From NCBI RefSeq assembly GCF_018780585.1, contig NZ_JADMJL010000061.1, positions 1 to 64,000 on the forward strand: DNA of 64,000 nt. The letters run 5' to 3'. Positions within the stretch are counted from its first letter, which is position 1, and every line of letters begins with the position of its first letter. The position numbers and the translations under genes are program-made. This document shows positions 50,939-59,829 of this stretch, piece after piece. The notes beneath the pieces were generated by a model that worked only from the letters and a program-made list of their open reading frames with translations, was not told where the DNA came from and made no database searches. The stretch is from Methyloversatilis discipulorum. GTDB taxonomy: Bacteria; Pseudomonadota; Gammaproteobacteria; Burkholderiales; Rhodocyclaceae.

Positions 50939-52660
50939 ATGAAGCCCACGCAAGCCCCCGTCCGTCAGCCCGGCCCCGGCGAACTGCAGCCGGTATTCAA
51001 TCTGTACAACGCCGGTCGTCTGGCCGAGGCGGCGAACGCGGCGCGCCAGTTGCTTGCCCGCTACCCCAGCGCCGTGGTGCTACACAGCGTGCTCGGGTCG
51101 GCACTGGCCAGCCTCGGCCGGCTGGACGAGGCGGAGGCCGCTTTCGCTGCCGCGGTGAAGGCGAATCCCGGCTCGGCCGAACTGCTCAGCAACCTCGGTC
51201 TGGTGCAGCAGCAGCGCGGCCGGCTGGACGAGGCGCTCGCCACCTACACACGCGCCGTGGCGATCAAGCGCGATTTCCCCGAACTGCTCTACAACATGGG
51301 CGTCGTGCAGGACGCGCTCGGCCGTCGCGATGACGCGGCCGCCAGCTACCGCCGCGCCATCGCGCTGCAGCCGCGCTTCGCGCTGGCGCTGTTCAACCTC
51401 GGCACGGTGCTCGACCGGCAGGGCGCGCGGAGCGACGCGATCGCGACCTACCGGCGCGCGGTCGAGGCCGAGCCGGGTTTCGTCGAGGCGTGGTCGAATC
51501 TGGGCGCGGCGCTGCAGAAGGCGGGTGACGCCGAGCAGGCGGTGGCCTGTTACCAGAAGGCGCTGGACATCCAGCCGACGGCGACCGCCTGGTTCAACCT
51601 CGGTACCGCGCAGCGCGCCTATGGCCTGATGATGGATGCGGCCGAAAGCTACCGCCGCGCCATTGCGCTGGCGCCGGCCTATGCCGACGCGCACAGCAAT
51701 CTCGGCGAAATCCTGCGCGACCAGGGCGACGGCGAGGGCACGCTGGCCGCCTTCCGCGCCGCGCTCGCGCTCGATGCGGAGCACGGCATGGCCAATTACA
51801 ACCTCGGCCTGCTGCACCACGACCTGCACGAGTACGACAAGGCGCTGCCGTATTTCGAGTGCGCCCGCGTGCTCGACTGGCAGGACCGCGTGCTGTACTG
51901 CCTGTACAAGCTGCGCCGCAGCGACGAATTCGAGGCGCGGCTGCACGGTCTGCTCGACACCCGCCACCGCTCGCCGATGATTGCCACGCTGTCCGCCCAC
52001 CACGCGCGCAACCGGCGCACTGCAGACACCTACCGCTTCTGCCCGGACCCGCTGGCGCTGGTCCATCACGGTCACCTCGACGCGCTGACCGACGCCGGTG
52101 ACAGCCTGCGCGCCGATCTGCTGCGCGATATCGCGAACGCCGACATCCAGAGCCGCAAGCAGGGGCGGCTGTATTACGGCATCCAGTCCTCCGGCCACCT
52201 GTTCCGCCGCGCCGAAGCGTCGATCGCGCGGCTGGTCGGGCTGATCCGCGACGAGGTGGCGCGCTACCGCGCCACGCTGGCGGCGCACGACTGCGTCTAT
52301 GCGCAGGACTTCCCGGTGCGCACCGAATTCGCCAGTTCCTGGTACGTGAAGATGAGCAAGGGCGGCCACCTGACCTCGCACATCCACGAAGAGGGCTGGC
52401 TGTCCGGCGTGCTCTACCTGGCGATGCCGTCGGACCGGCCGGCAGGCAGCACTGCCGGCGGCATCGAATTCAGCACCGACGGTGACGACTATCCGCGCGA
52501 GCACGACGATTTTCCGCGCAAGACCTTGCTGCCGGCGGTCGGCGACATCGTGCTGTTCCCGTCCTCGCTGTTCCACCGGACGATTCCGTTCGAATCGAAC
52601 GAGGAACGCATCTGCATCGCGTTCGACGTGAAGCCGGCCGACGGGGAAAGCGGTCACTGA
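50939..52660 (+). CDS. TPR protein with C-terminal 2OG-Fe(II) oxygenase domain
   Basis: The 573-residue protein has about eight TPR repeats (about residues 15-330; the pattern G.L.EA...Y..A....P is seen repeatedly, for example ASYRRAIALQPRFALALFNLG). The C-terminal oxygenase domain (about 440-565) has the metal motif SHIHEEGWLSGVLYLAMP and GDIVLFPSSLFHRTIPF with the second His, and IAFDVK. Such enzymes of the 2OG-FeII_Oxy_5 type hydroxylate proteins or small molecules; the target is unknown. Only one base separates it from the c-di-GMP phosphodiesterase gene. A TATATATAT run lies about 47 bases before the ATG. Confidence 0.88.
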   Translation: MKPTQAPVRQPGPGELQPVFNLYNAGRLAEAANAARQLLARYPSAVVLHSVLGSALASLGRLDEAEAAFAAAVKANPGSAELLSNLGLVQQQRGRLDEALATYTRAVAIKRDFPELLYNMGVVQDALGRRDDAAASYRRAIALQPRFALALFNLGTVLDRQGARSDAIATYRRAVEAEPGFVEAWSNLGAALQKAGDAEQAVACYQKALDIQPTATAWFNLGTAQRAYGLMMDAAESYRRAIALAPAYADAHSNLGEILRDQGDGEGTLAAFRAALALDAEHGMANYNLGLLHHDLHEYDKALPYFECARVLDWQDRVLYCLYKLRRSDEFEARLHGLLDTRHRSPMIATLSAHHARNRRTADTYRFCPDPLALVHHGHLDALTDAGDSLRADLLRDIANADIQSRKQGRLYYGIQSSGHLFRRAEASIARLVGLIRDEVARYRATLAAHDCVYAQDFPVRTEFASSWYVKMSKGGHLTSHIHEEGWLSGVLYLAMPSDRPAGSTAGGIEFSTDGDDYPREHDDFPRKTLLPAVGDIVLFPSSLFHRTIPFESNEERICIAFDVKPADGESGH

Positions 52661-52661
52661 G

Positions 52662-55577
52662 GTGAGCGACAGGCATTCCGCCCGGTCCGTATCGTCACGG
52701 TTCGAAAGGCGGATTCTTGGCGCATTCCTGCTGGCCGTGCTGATTGTGTCCGGCATGGCGGCAATGACCTGGAAGGTTGCCGACGACGCCAATGCGGCCG
52801 CGCTGCGCGTGGCGCACACGCACGACGTGCTGAACGGCCTGGCGCGCGTGCGCGTCGAGACGCTGCAGATAGAACTCAGCACACAGAACTTCCGGCTGAC
52901 CGGCGATCCGGCGCGGCTGAACGAGCGCGACCGGGCGATTGCTCGCCGCGAGATCGAGCTGGACCGCGTGCGCACGCTCACCTCCGACCATCCGGCGCAG
53001 AGCGCGCGCTGGACACAGCTGCGCGCGGTGATCGACCAGCGGCTGGGCCTCTCGCGCCGGATCGAAGCGCTGCGCAGGAACGAAGGCCAGGACGCCGCCA
53101 ACGCCTTCGTGGCCGCGGCGCCGCTGCGCGAGACGCGCGAGCGCGTCGATCGCATCCTGGGCGAGATGGACAACGAGGAGCGTCGGCTCCTGGTCGACCG
53201 GAACGTCGCGCAGAAGCACTCGAGCGACCTGCTGGTCGGTGCCGGCGGGGCCGTGCTGATACTGATGCTTGCGCTGCTCGGCGCCACCTACGGGCTGATA
53301 CGGCGACAGCTGAGTGCGAGCGAAGGGCATCTGCGCACGGTCATCAGCCGTGTGCCGGCGCTGATCGCCTATGTCGATGCGCAGCAGCGCTATGTGTATG
53401 TGAACCGCCACTACAGAGAGCGCTTTGCGCCTCATCACCCCGACATCGCCGGTCGCTCGGTGCGCGAGGTGCTCGGCGAGACGCGCTACGCGATCGCCGC
53501 GCCGCTGATCGAGAAAGTCCTGAAGGGCGAGCCGCAGAACTACGACTGGGAACCCTTTCCGGGCGTCTGGCAGGTGATCAACTACATGCCGCGGCAGGAC
53601 GAACGCGGCGAGGTGACCGGCTACTACGTGCTGGGCGCTGACATCACCGAGCGCAAGCGCGCCGAGGAAAGGATACGTCTGCTCAACGGCGAACTCGAGC
53701 AGCGCGTGCGCGAGCTGGAACAGGTGAGCCGTGCCCTGCGCACGCTCAGCGCGGGCAATCGCGCGATGCTGCGCGCCACCGGCGAGCGCGAACTGCTGGA
53801 CAGCATGTGTCGCGCGCTGGTTGAAATCGGCGCCTACCCGATGGCGGTAGTCTGGTTGCGCGACGCTGCCGGTAACTATGTTCCGACCGCCCAGTGCGGC
53901 CATCCGGACGGCATCGACGGACTGCGCGCATGGGCGGCCGCCAACGCGCCAGCGCGGCGCGCGGCGATGGACGCCATCGTCGCCGACGGGCAGATGCGTT
54001 TCGTCAGCGGCACCGAGCCGGCTGGTGACGACGCGCTGCCACCGCTGCCGGCTCCCGTGCCCGGCGGGGTGGTCGCCTGCCCGCTGCGGGTGGGGGGCAG
54101 CGGCATCGGTCTGCTGACCGTTCATCGGGCGGCCAGCGAAGGTTTCGGCGACGAGGAAATGGCGCTCATCGGCGAGTCGGCCGACGATCTGGCCTACGGT
54201 GTATCCACGCTGCGAACGCACGCCGAACAGGCGCGCACGCGGGAAGCCATGTACCGGCTGACCCAGTACGACCTGCTCACCGGTCTGCCCAACCAGACCC
54301 TGTTCAGCGACACGCTGGCGGCCGAGCTGCGCAGCTGCCGTCAGCACGAACGCCCGTTCGCGCTGCTGCAGATGAATATCGAGCGGCTCAGCGAAATCAA
54401 CGACGCGCTCGGATTCACCCAGGGCGACCAGATCCTGTGCGAATTCGGCGGCCGGCTCAGTCGTGCGACGCCGGACGGTGTCTTCGTCGCACGACTGCGC
54501 GGCGACGAATTCGCGCTGCTGTTGCCGGACAGCGACCGTGCCGCGGCGCTGTCGATGGCGCGTCGCTTGCGCGAGGTGCTGTCGCAGCCCTTCCAGCTGG
54601 TCGAGTTGCCGATCGATGTATCGACGCGGACCGGCATCGCGCTGTATCCGGATCACGGATCGACGCCGCACGACCTTTACCGGCACATGGACATCGCCGT
54701 GCGTCAGGCGAAGAGGCAGGGCGTCGACTGCGTCGTGTTCGATCCGGCACTGTACCCCGCGCCTTCGCACCGCCTGAACATGGCCGGTGATCTGCGACGC
54801 GCGATCGAGGCGGATGACCTGCGGCTGTACTTGCAGCCCAAGGTCGACATGCGCAGCGGCATCGTCTGCGGTGCCGAAGCGCTGGTGCGCTGGCAGCACG
54901 CGACGCGTGGCCTGATTCCGCCGTCCGAGTTCATCGAACTGGCCGAGCACACCGGCCTGATCCGGCCGCTCGCCGAGTGGATGATCGCGCGCGTGCTGCG
55001 CCTGAACCGGCAGTGGGACGACGCGGGGCGCGCGCTGCCCATCGCGGTGAATCTGTCGGCGCGCAATCTGCGCGACGAGGATCTGGTGGACAAGATCCGC
55101 CAGATGCTCGCGCACTGGGGCACCGCGAGCGGACTGCTGGAGATCGAGATCACCGAGAGCGCCGTGATGGAGGACGCGGACTTCGCGCTGCGCGTGCTGC
55201 ACGGTTTGCGCGCAGAGGGCATACGGCTCTACATCGACGACTTCGGAACCGGTTACTCCTCGCTCAGCTATCTGCAGAAGCTGCCGGTCGGCTGCATCAA
55301 GATCGACCAGTCATTCGTGCGCGCGATGGCGGTCAGCAGCGACTCCGCAGCCATCGTCCGTTCGACGATAGACCTCGTGCATGACCTCGGACGCAAGGTG
55401 GTGGCCGAGGGCGTCGAGACGCAGCAGCACTGGGACGCGCTGTGCGCGCTCGGCTGCGATGTCGCGCAGGGCTATCTCATTGCCCGGCCGATGCCGGCAG
55501 AAGACTTCCCGGTGTGGCTGGACCGCTACCGGCCAATGCGCGCCAGCGATCCGGCGGACGAGCACGGGACGTCCTGA
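52662..55577 (+). CDS. membrane c-di-GMP phosphodiesterase: CHASE3-PAS-GAF-degenerate GGDEF-EAL
   Basis: Starting with GTG at 52662 the protein has 971 residues. Two membrane helices (about 16-38 and 188-212) flank a CHASE3-like helical sensor. A PAS domain (about 215-335; ALIAYVDAQQRYVYVNRHY), a GAF domain (about 365-525), a GGDEF domain whose signature is RGDEF instead of GGDEF, and an intact EAL domain (EALVRWQH, NLSARNL, EITESAVM, DDFGTGYSSL, EGVET) follow. It most likely hydrolyses c-di-GMP, with the GGDEF part acting only as a sensor. It begins one base after the TPR-oxygenase stop. Confidence 0.9.
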   Translation: MSDRHSARSVSSRFERRILGAFLLAVLIVSGMAAMTWKVADDANAAALRVAHTHDVLNGLARVRVETLQIELSTQNFRLTGDPARLNERDRAIARREIELDRVRTLTSDHPAQSARWTQLRAVIDQRLGLSRRIEALRRNEGQDAANAFVAAAPLRETRERVDRILGEMDNEERRLLVDRNVAQKHSSDLLVGAGGAVLILMLALLGATYGLIRRQLSASEGHLRTVISRVPALIAYVDAQQRYVYVNRHYRERFAPHHPDIAGRSVREVLGETRYAIAAPLIEKVLKGEPQNYDWEPFPGVWQVINYMPRQDERGEVTGYYVLGADITERKRAEERIRLLNGELEQRVRELEQVSRALRTLSAGNRAMLRATGERELLDSMCRALVEIGAYPMAVVWLRDAAGNYVPTAQCGHPDGIDGLRAWAAANAPARRAAMDAIVADGQMRFVSGTEPAGDDALPPLPAPVPGGVVACPLRVGGSGIGLLTVHRAASEGFGDEEMALIGESADDLAYGVSTLRTHAEQARTREAMYRLTQYDLLTGLPNQTLFSDTLAAELRSCRQHERPFALLQMNIERLSEINDALGFTQGDQILCEFGGRLSRATPDGVFVARLRGDEFALLLPDSDRAAALSMARRLREVLSQPFQLVELPIDVSTRTGIALYPDHGSTPHDLYRHMDIAVRQAKRQGVDCVVFDPALYPAPSHRLNMAGDLRRAIEADDLRLYLQPKVDMRSGIVCGAEALVRWQHATRGLIPPSEFIELAEHTGLIRPLAEWMIARVLRLNRQWDDAGRALPIAVNLSARNLRDEDLVDKIRQMLAHWGTASGLLEIEITESAVMEDADFALRVLHGLRAEGIRLYIDDFGTGYSSLSYLQKLPVGCIKIDQSFVRAMAVSSDSAAIVRSTIDLVHDLGRKVVAEGVETQQHWDALCALGCDVAQGYLIARPMPAEDFPVWLDRYRPMRASDPADEHGTS

Positions 55578-55608
55578 GTTCCGGCCGCGCGACGTCTGCT
55601 GTGGCCGT

Positions 55609-56985
55609 TCAGTGCGGGCCGGCTGGTCTGGCCGGCAAGCGCAGCGTGACGGCGAGGCCGGGCGCGGCGTCGTCAAGTGCAATGGTGCCGCGGTGCAGGG
55701 CGACCACCGACTGCACCAGGCTCAGGCCAAGGCCGAGGCCGGGCGTGTCGCGGGCACTTTCCAGCCGGTACAGGCGCTCGAACACGCGCTCGCGCTCGGC
55801 GGCCGGAATGCCCGGCCCTTCGTCGCGCACGCACAGCCGCCAGTCGTCGCCGTCACGCGTCAGCGACAGTTCGACCGTGCCGCCGTGCGGGCTGTACTTG
55901 ATGGCGTTGTCGATCAGGTTGAGCACGGTCTGGAACAGCAGGTCGCGGTGGCCCGTGCAGGCAGCGCCTTCCGGCGCGCTGACGACGAGGCGCAGGCCGC
56001 GCTCCTCGGCCAGCGGCTCCATCAGTTCGATGGCGTCGCGCACCAGGCGGCCGACATCCAGTTCGCTGAATTCGCCGCGCAGCAGGCCGGAATCGACGCG
56101 CGCGATGCGCAGCAGCGACTGGAAAGTGGACAGCACCTGGTCGACGTCGGCCAGATTGCGCTCCAGCCAGTCCGGCAGTTCGTCCGCCGTGGGCGGATGG
56201 CTCAATGCCGCCTCGATGCGCGCACGGTGACGGGTGAGCGGCGAGCGCAGATCGTGCGCGATGTTGTCGGTGGCGCCGCGCACGGTGGCGATCAGCCGCG
56301 CGATGCGGTCGAGCATGCCGTTCAGCGTCTGCGCCAGGCGGTCGAATTCATCCGCGCCGTCGCCGCTGCGCAGCGGCACCCGGTGCTGCAGATCGCCGTC
56401 CATGATCTGCTGCGCGGCGCGCCGTATCGTTTCGACCGGCCGCAGTGCGGCACGGGTGATCAGGTAGCCGCCACCCAGCGAGGCGAGCAACATCAGGCCG
56501 AAGCTCACCAGCGCGGCGCGGCGGATGTCGCTGCGCACCTGTTCGACCTCGTATTCGTCGAAGCCGACGAGCAGCCGGCTGCCGTCCGGCAGGCGCACCC
56601 AGCGGGCGACGATTTCGGTCTGCCCGCGGTGGAGCAGGCTGGGCAGGCGCAAGGGCAGGCTCTCGCGGCCGGCGCTGTCCGGCCAGCGGTTCAGATTGCC
56701 GATCAGCAGGTTGCCGGCTGCGTCCTCCAGCCGGTAGACGCGGTCGTGATTGGCCGAGCGCACGTCCAGCCGCTGGCGGATCAGGCCGCTGATGCCGCGC
56801 ACGCCATCGACCCGGAACTCGGCGGTGAGGATGTCCAGCTCTGCTTCGACACTTTCCTCGACGTGGCCCAGCATGTACTGCCCGGCTAGCCAGGTCACCA
56901 GCATCAGCAGCAGGCCGAAGCCGGCGGCGAGCAGGGCGCTGTTGGCCAGCGTCAGCCGGGCGCTGGTACTCAGGCGCAGGCTCAT
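55609..56985 (-). CDS. sensor histidine kinase of the efflux locus
   Basis: The 458-residue kinase has two membrane helices (about 13-36 and 158-180) with a periplasmic domain between, a HAMP domain (about 180-240; RPVETIRRAAQQIMDGDLQHRVP), the phospho-acceptor His in DNIAHDLRSPLTRHRARIEAAL, and an ATPase domain with NLIDNAIKYSP and DEGPGI. This fits kinases that sense metal or envelope stress (CusS/CzcS-like). Its ATG overlaps the stop of the spermidine-synthase-like gene. The cognate regulator is the gene at 57743. Confidence 0.92.
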   Translation of the reverse strand: MSLRLSTSARLTLANSALLAAGFGLLLMLVTWLAGQYMLGHVEESVEAELDILTAEFRVDGVRGISGLIRQRLDVRSANHDRVYRLEDAAGNLLIGNLNRWPDSAGRESLPLRLPSLLHRGQTEIVARWVRLPDGSRLLVGFDEYEVEQVRSDIRRAALVSFGLMLLASLGGGYLITRAALRPVETIRRAAQQIMDGDLQHRVPLRSGDGADEFDRLAQTLNGMLDRIARLIATVRGATDNIAHDLRSPLTRHRARIEAALSHPPTADELPDWLERNLADVDQVLSTFQSLLRIARVDSGLLRGEFSELDVGRLVRDAIELMEPLAEERGLRLVVSAPEGAACTGHRDLLFQTVLNLIDNAIKYSPHGGTVELSLTRDGDDWRLCVRDEGPGIPAAERERVFERLYRLESARDTPGLGLGLSLVQSVVALHRGTIALDDAAPGLAVTLRLPARPAGPH

Positions 56986-57746
56986 TGCTCGCTGTCGGCC
57001 AGTGCGCGCCGCCGGCCGTCGATCAGTGCGCGTGCGATGCCGGGCAGGGCGATGCCCAGTCGCGCTTCGAGTGCGCGGGCACGCTGCGCCAGCTTCATTT
57101 CCGACAGCCGGAAGGCGCTGCCGCGGGCGGCGAACACGATGCGGTTGTCGCCATCGGTGGTGTCGACGACGCTGACCGAGCGGGCGAAGCTGGACGCCAC
57201 GCGCTCGACCCAGGCGCTGTTCAGCGCATCGCCAGCGTACATGTTGATGACCAGCACGCCGCCGTCGCGCAGCGCGGCGTGGCAGTCGTCGTAGAAGCGC
57301 TGCGTGGTCAGCGCCGCCGGCATGCCACCGATGTCGAAGCCATCCACCCACAGCAGGTCGAAGGCGCGGTCGTGCGCCGCAACCCACTCGGCGCCGTCGG
57401 CGCAGGTGACGGTCAACCTGTCGTCGTCCGGCGGGATGTGGAAGCGATCGCGCAGCGCGATCACTGCCGGCGAGATCTCGGCCACCGTCATGCGCGCCTG
57501 CGGCAAGTGGCGGTGGCAGGTCTTGACCAGCGAACCGCCGCCGAGACCGACCATGCCGATGTGGCCGGGGTCAGGCACGAACAGCAGCGACGCCATCATC
57601 AGGCGCGAGTATTCGAGCACCAGCCGCTCCGGCGCTGCGGCGTCCATCGTGCTCTGTACCGCCAGTTCGCTGAAGGCCAGCGTGAGCTGGCCGTCCTGTT
57701 CGACCAGATAGGGCTGGCCGGCGTCGACCTCGTCGCGTCCGCTCAT
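56982..57746 (-). CDS. spermidine-synthase-like protein within a two-component operon
   Basis: From ATG 57746 the protein has 254 residues of the spermidine synthase/methyltransferase-like type. It has an N-terminal beta part (PYLVEQDGQLTLAFSELAVQSTMD), the nucleotide motif VGLGGGSLVKTCHRHLPQARMTVAEISP (about 92-119), ADGAEWV and LLWVDGFDIGGMP. The canonical DG(S/P)(D) loop of true spermidine synthase is DGFDIGG here. It might act on a polyamine or another metabolite, or have lost activity. It overlaps the regulator and kinase genes by four bases each, so it is a fixed part of that operon. The upstream ATG at 57884 lies inside the regulator gene. Confidence 0.85.
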   Translation of the reverse strand: MSGRDEVDAGQPYLVEQDGQLTLAFSELAVQSTMDAAAPERLVLEYSRLMMASLLFVPDPGHIGMVGLGGGSLVKTCHRHLPQARMTVAEISPAVIALRDRFHIPPDDDRLTVTCADGAEWVAAHDRAFDLLWVDGFDIGGMPAALTTQRFYDDCHAALRDGGVLVINMYAGDALNSAWVERVASSFARSVSVVDTTDGDNRIVFAARGSAFRLSEMKLAQRARALEARLGIALPGIARALIDGRRRALADSEQ

Positions 57747-58420
57747 GAGGGGGCGCGCAGGCAATAGCCGCTGCCGCGCAGCGTGTGGATCAGCGGTGGC
57801 CAGGGCGGGCGATCCACCTTCGCGCGCAGGCGCGAAATGTGGACGTCGATGACGTTGGTCTGCGGGTCGAAGTGGTAGTCCCACACGCCTTCGAGCAGCA
57901 TGGTGCGGGTGACCACCTGGCTGGCGTGGCGCATCAGGAATTCGAGCACGCGGTATTCCTGCGGTTTGAGCGCGATCTCCTCGCCGCCGCGCCGCACCGT
58001 GTGCGTCATGCGGTCGAGTTCGAGGTCGGCCACGCGCAGTACCGATTCGGCGACAGGCATCAGGCCACGCCGGGTGATCACCTCCAGCCGCGCCTGCAGT
58101 TCGGACATCGCGAACGGTTTCACCAGATAGTCGTCACCGCCAGCACGCAGGCCGCGTATGCGTTCGTCGACCTGGCTCAGCGCGCTCAGGATGAGCACCG
58201 GCACGCGCGAGCCGGTGGCACGCAGCGCGGCCAGCATCGAAAGACCATCCATCTGCGGCATCAGGCGGTCGAGCACGATGGCGTCGTACTGCTCGCCGGT
58301 GGCCAGGAACAGCCCCTCGCGGCCGTTCGGCGCGTGGTCGACCGCGTGGCCGGCTTCGCGCAGGCCGCGGCAGATGAATCCGGCGATTTCGCTGTCGTCC
58401 TCGACGACCAGGATGCGCAT
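57743..58420 (-). CDS. OmpR/PhoB-type response regulator of the efflux locus
   Basis: The 225-residue regulator has a receiver domain (about 1-118; VVEDDSEIAGF, phospho-acceptor Asp in VLDRLMPQMDG, Lys in YLVKPFAMSEL). A winged-helix domain follows (about 130-222; LKPQEYRVLEFLMRHASQVVTRTMLLEGVWDYHFDPQTNVIDVHISRLR, then GSGYCL). The family resembles CusR/CzcR regulators of metal efflux. It is the first gene of its operon and diverges from the efflux operon, with a perfect 28-bp palindrome between. Its stop overlaps the next gene. Confidence 0.93.
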   Translation of the reverse strand: MRILVVEDDSEIAGFICRGLREAGHAVDHAPNGREGLFLATGEQYDAIVLDRLMPQMDGLSMLAALRATGSRVPVLILSALSQVDERIRGLRAGGDDYLVKPFAMSELQARLEVITRRGLMPVAESVLRVADLELDRMTHTVRRGGEEIALKPQEYRVLEFLMRHASQVVTRTMLLEGVWDYHFDPQTNVIDVHISRLRAKVDRPPWPPLIHTLRGSGYCLRAPS

Positions 58421-58501
58421 GTCGGTGGAAACTGGAGTAAGGGTCTGCACGCGCCCGCCGGGCGCGAATCCGGACGCCATTCTGCCTGCACGCCGTGTGG
58501 C

Positions 58502-58529
58502 CGCAACATGAACAGACGTTCATGTTGCG
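58502..58529. promoter_or_regulatory. perfect 28-bp palindrome, probable operator
   Basis: CGCAACATGAAC at 58502-58513 and GTTCATGTTGCG at 58518-58529 are exact inverse complements separated by AGAC. The repeat lies 82 bases upstream of the response regulator start (58420) and 64 before the efflux gene start (58594), in the divergent promoter region. A further GTTCA at 58529-58533 follows the right arm. It has no U-run, so an operator for the regulator is the best explanation. Confidence 0.6.
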
Positions 58530-58593
58530 TTCACCCTGCGGCAAGCCGCCCGAGCGCAAGCTTGCCGACTGTCCGTATCCGTCGATTGCGTCC

Positions 58594-59829
58594 ATGCGCT
58601 CCGTCCTTCTGTTCTCCTGTGTGCTGCTGTGCCCGCCGGCATGGGCGCAGTCGCTGACCGCGCACGCCGATGAGCACGAGCAGCCGGTGCTGCGCGACAG
58701 TGCGCTGACGCTGTCGCGTGCGCTCGATCTGGCGACCGGTCGCGCACCTGGCAGCGCGCTGCCGCAGGCGCGCATGAATGAGTCACGCGCGCTCGCCGCC
58801 CGCGCCGACAGCGTGCTGTCCGGCCCGCCGGCGGTGCAGATGCGCTACCAGACCGACCGACTGCCCGGTCACACCGGACTGCGCGAACTCGAAGCCGGGC
58901 TGGAGCTGCCCTTGTGGCGGTCCGGCCAGCGCGACGCGTTGCGGCGCGAGGCCGACGCCGGGCGGCTGCAGTCGGAGGAGGAATTGCGCGCCTACCGCTG
59001 GCGCGTGGCGGGTGATCTGCGCGAGCAGCTGTGGCGCGTGCTGCAGGCCGAAGCCGAAGTGAGTCTGGCCGATGCCGACGTCGATCTTTACCGCGCGCTG
59101 GAGGATGACGTGGCGCGGCGCATCCGCGCCGGCGACGCGGCGCCGGTGGAAAAGCTGTCGGCCGAAACGGCCCGCCGCGAACGCGATGCCGTGCTGTACG
59201 AGGCGCAGGTCGAGCTGGCGCACAGCCTGTTCGGCTGGACCGCGCTGACCGGGCAGAAGGCGCTGCCGCAGCAGGTGCGCGAAGCGGTGGCGACACAGGC
59301 AACGGGCTATCCGCCGGTGCTGATGGCGCAGGCCCACGTCGAGCGGGCGCGCAGTGCGCTCGGCACGCTGCAGGCGCAGGGCAGTGGCGCCCCGCGCCTG
59401 CTGGTCGGCGTGCGCTCGGAAACGGCGGCCGACATGCCCACCACCGACAGCGTCGGCGCGACGATTTCCATCCCCTTCGGTGGCGAGGCCCACCGCAGCG
59501 CTGCGCTGTCGCCGGCGCAGATCGAACTGGCACGCGCCGAGGACGAGCTGGCGTTCGCCCGCCGCAATGCCGAACTTGCGCTGCACGAGGCCGAACACGA
59601 ACTGCACGCGCGCGAACAGGCGCGCACGCTGGCGCTCGGCCAGAAGGAGGTCGCCGAGCGTGAGGTCGAACTGGGGCGCCGCGCCTACCGCCTCGGCGAA
59701 ACATCGCTGGCCGAGCGCCTGCTGGTCGAGGCGCGCGCAGCCAGCGCACGCCGCGCCGCGGCGCTGGCCGAAATCGCCTGGTCGCGCGCCGTCGCGCGCT
59801 ACAACCACAGTCTGGGAATACTGCCTTGA
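58594..59829 (+). CDS. outer-membrane efflux protein (TolC/CusC-CzcC family)
   Basis: From ATG 58594 the protein has 411 residues. A signal peptide covers about residues 1-18 (SVLLFSCVLLCPPAWA). The rest has the two-fold alternation of long helices and strands of TolC-family proteins, for example LTLSRALDLATGRAPGSALPQARMNESRALAARADSVLSGPPAVQMRYQT and LARAEDELAFARRNAELALHEAEHELHAREQARTLALGQKEVAEREVELGRRAY. It would form the outer-membrane channel for the pump encoded downstream. Its stop overlaps the TTG start of the fusion-protein gene. Confidence 0.9.
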   Translation: MRSVLLFSCVLLCPPAWAQSLTAHADEHEQPVLRDSALTLSRALDLATGRAPGSALPQARMNESRALAARADSVLSGPPAVQMRYQTDRLPGHTGLRELEAGLELPLWRSGQRDALRREADAGRLQSEEELRAYRWRVAGDLREQLWRVLQAEAEVSLADADVDLYRALEDDVARRIRAGDAAPVEKLSAETARRERDAVLYEAQVELAHSLFGWTALTGQKALPQQVREAVATQATGYPPVLMAQAHVERARSALGTLQAQGSGAPRLLVGVRSETAADMPTTDSVGATISIPFGGEAHRSAALSPAQIELARAEDELAFARRNAELALHEAEHELHAREQARTLALGQKEVAEREVELGRRAYRLGETSLAERLLVEARAASARRAAALAEIAWSRAVARYNHSLGILP

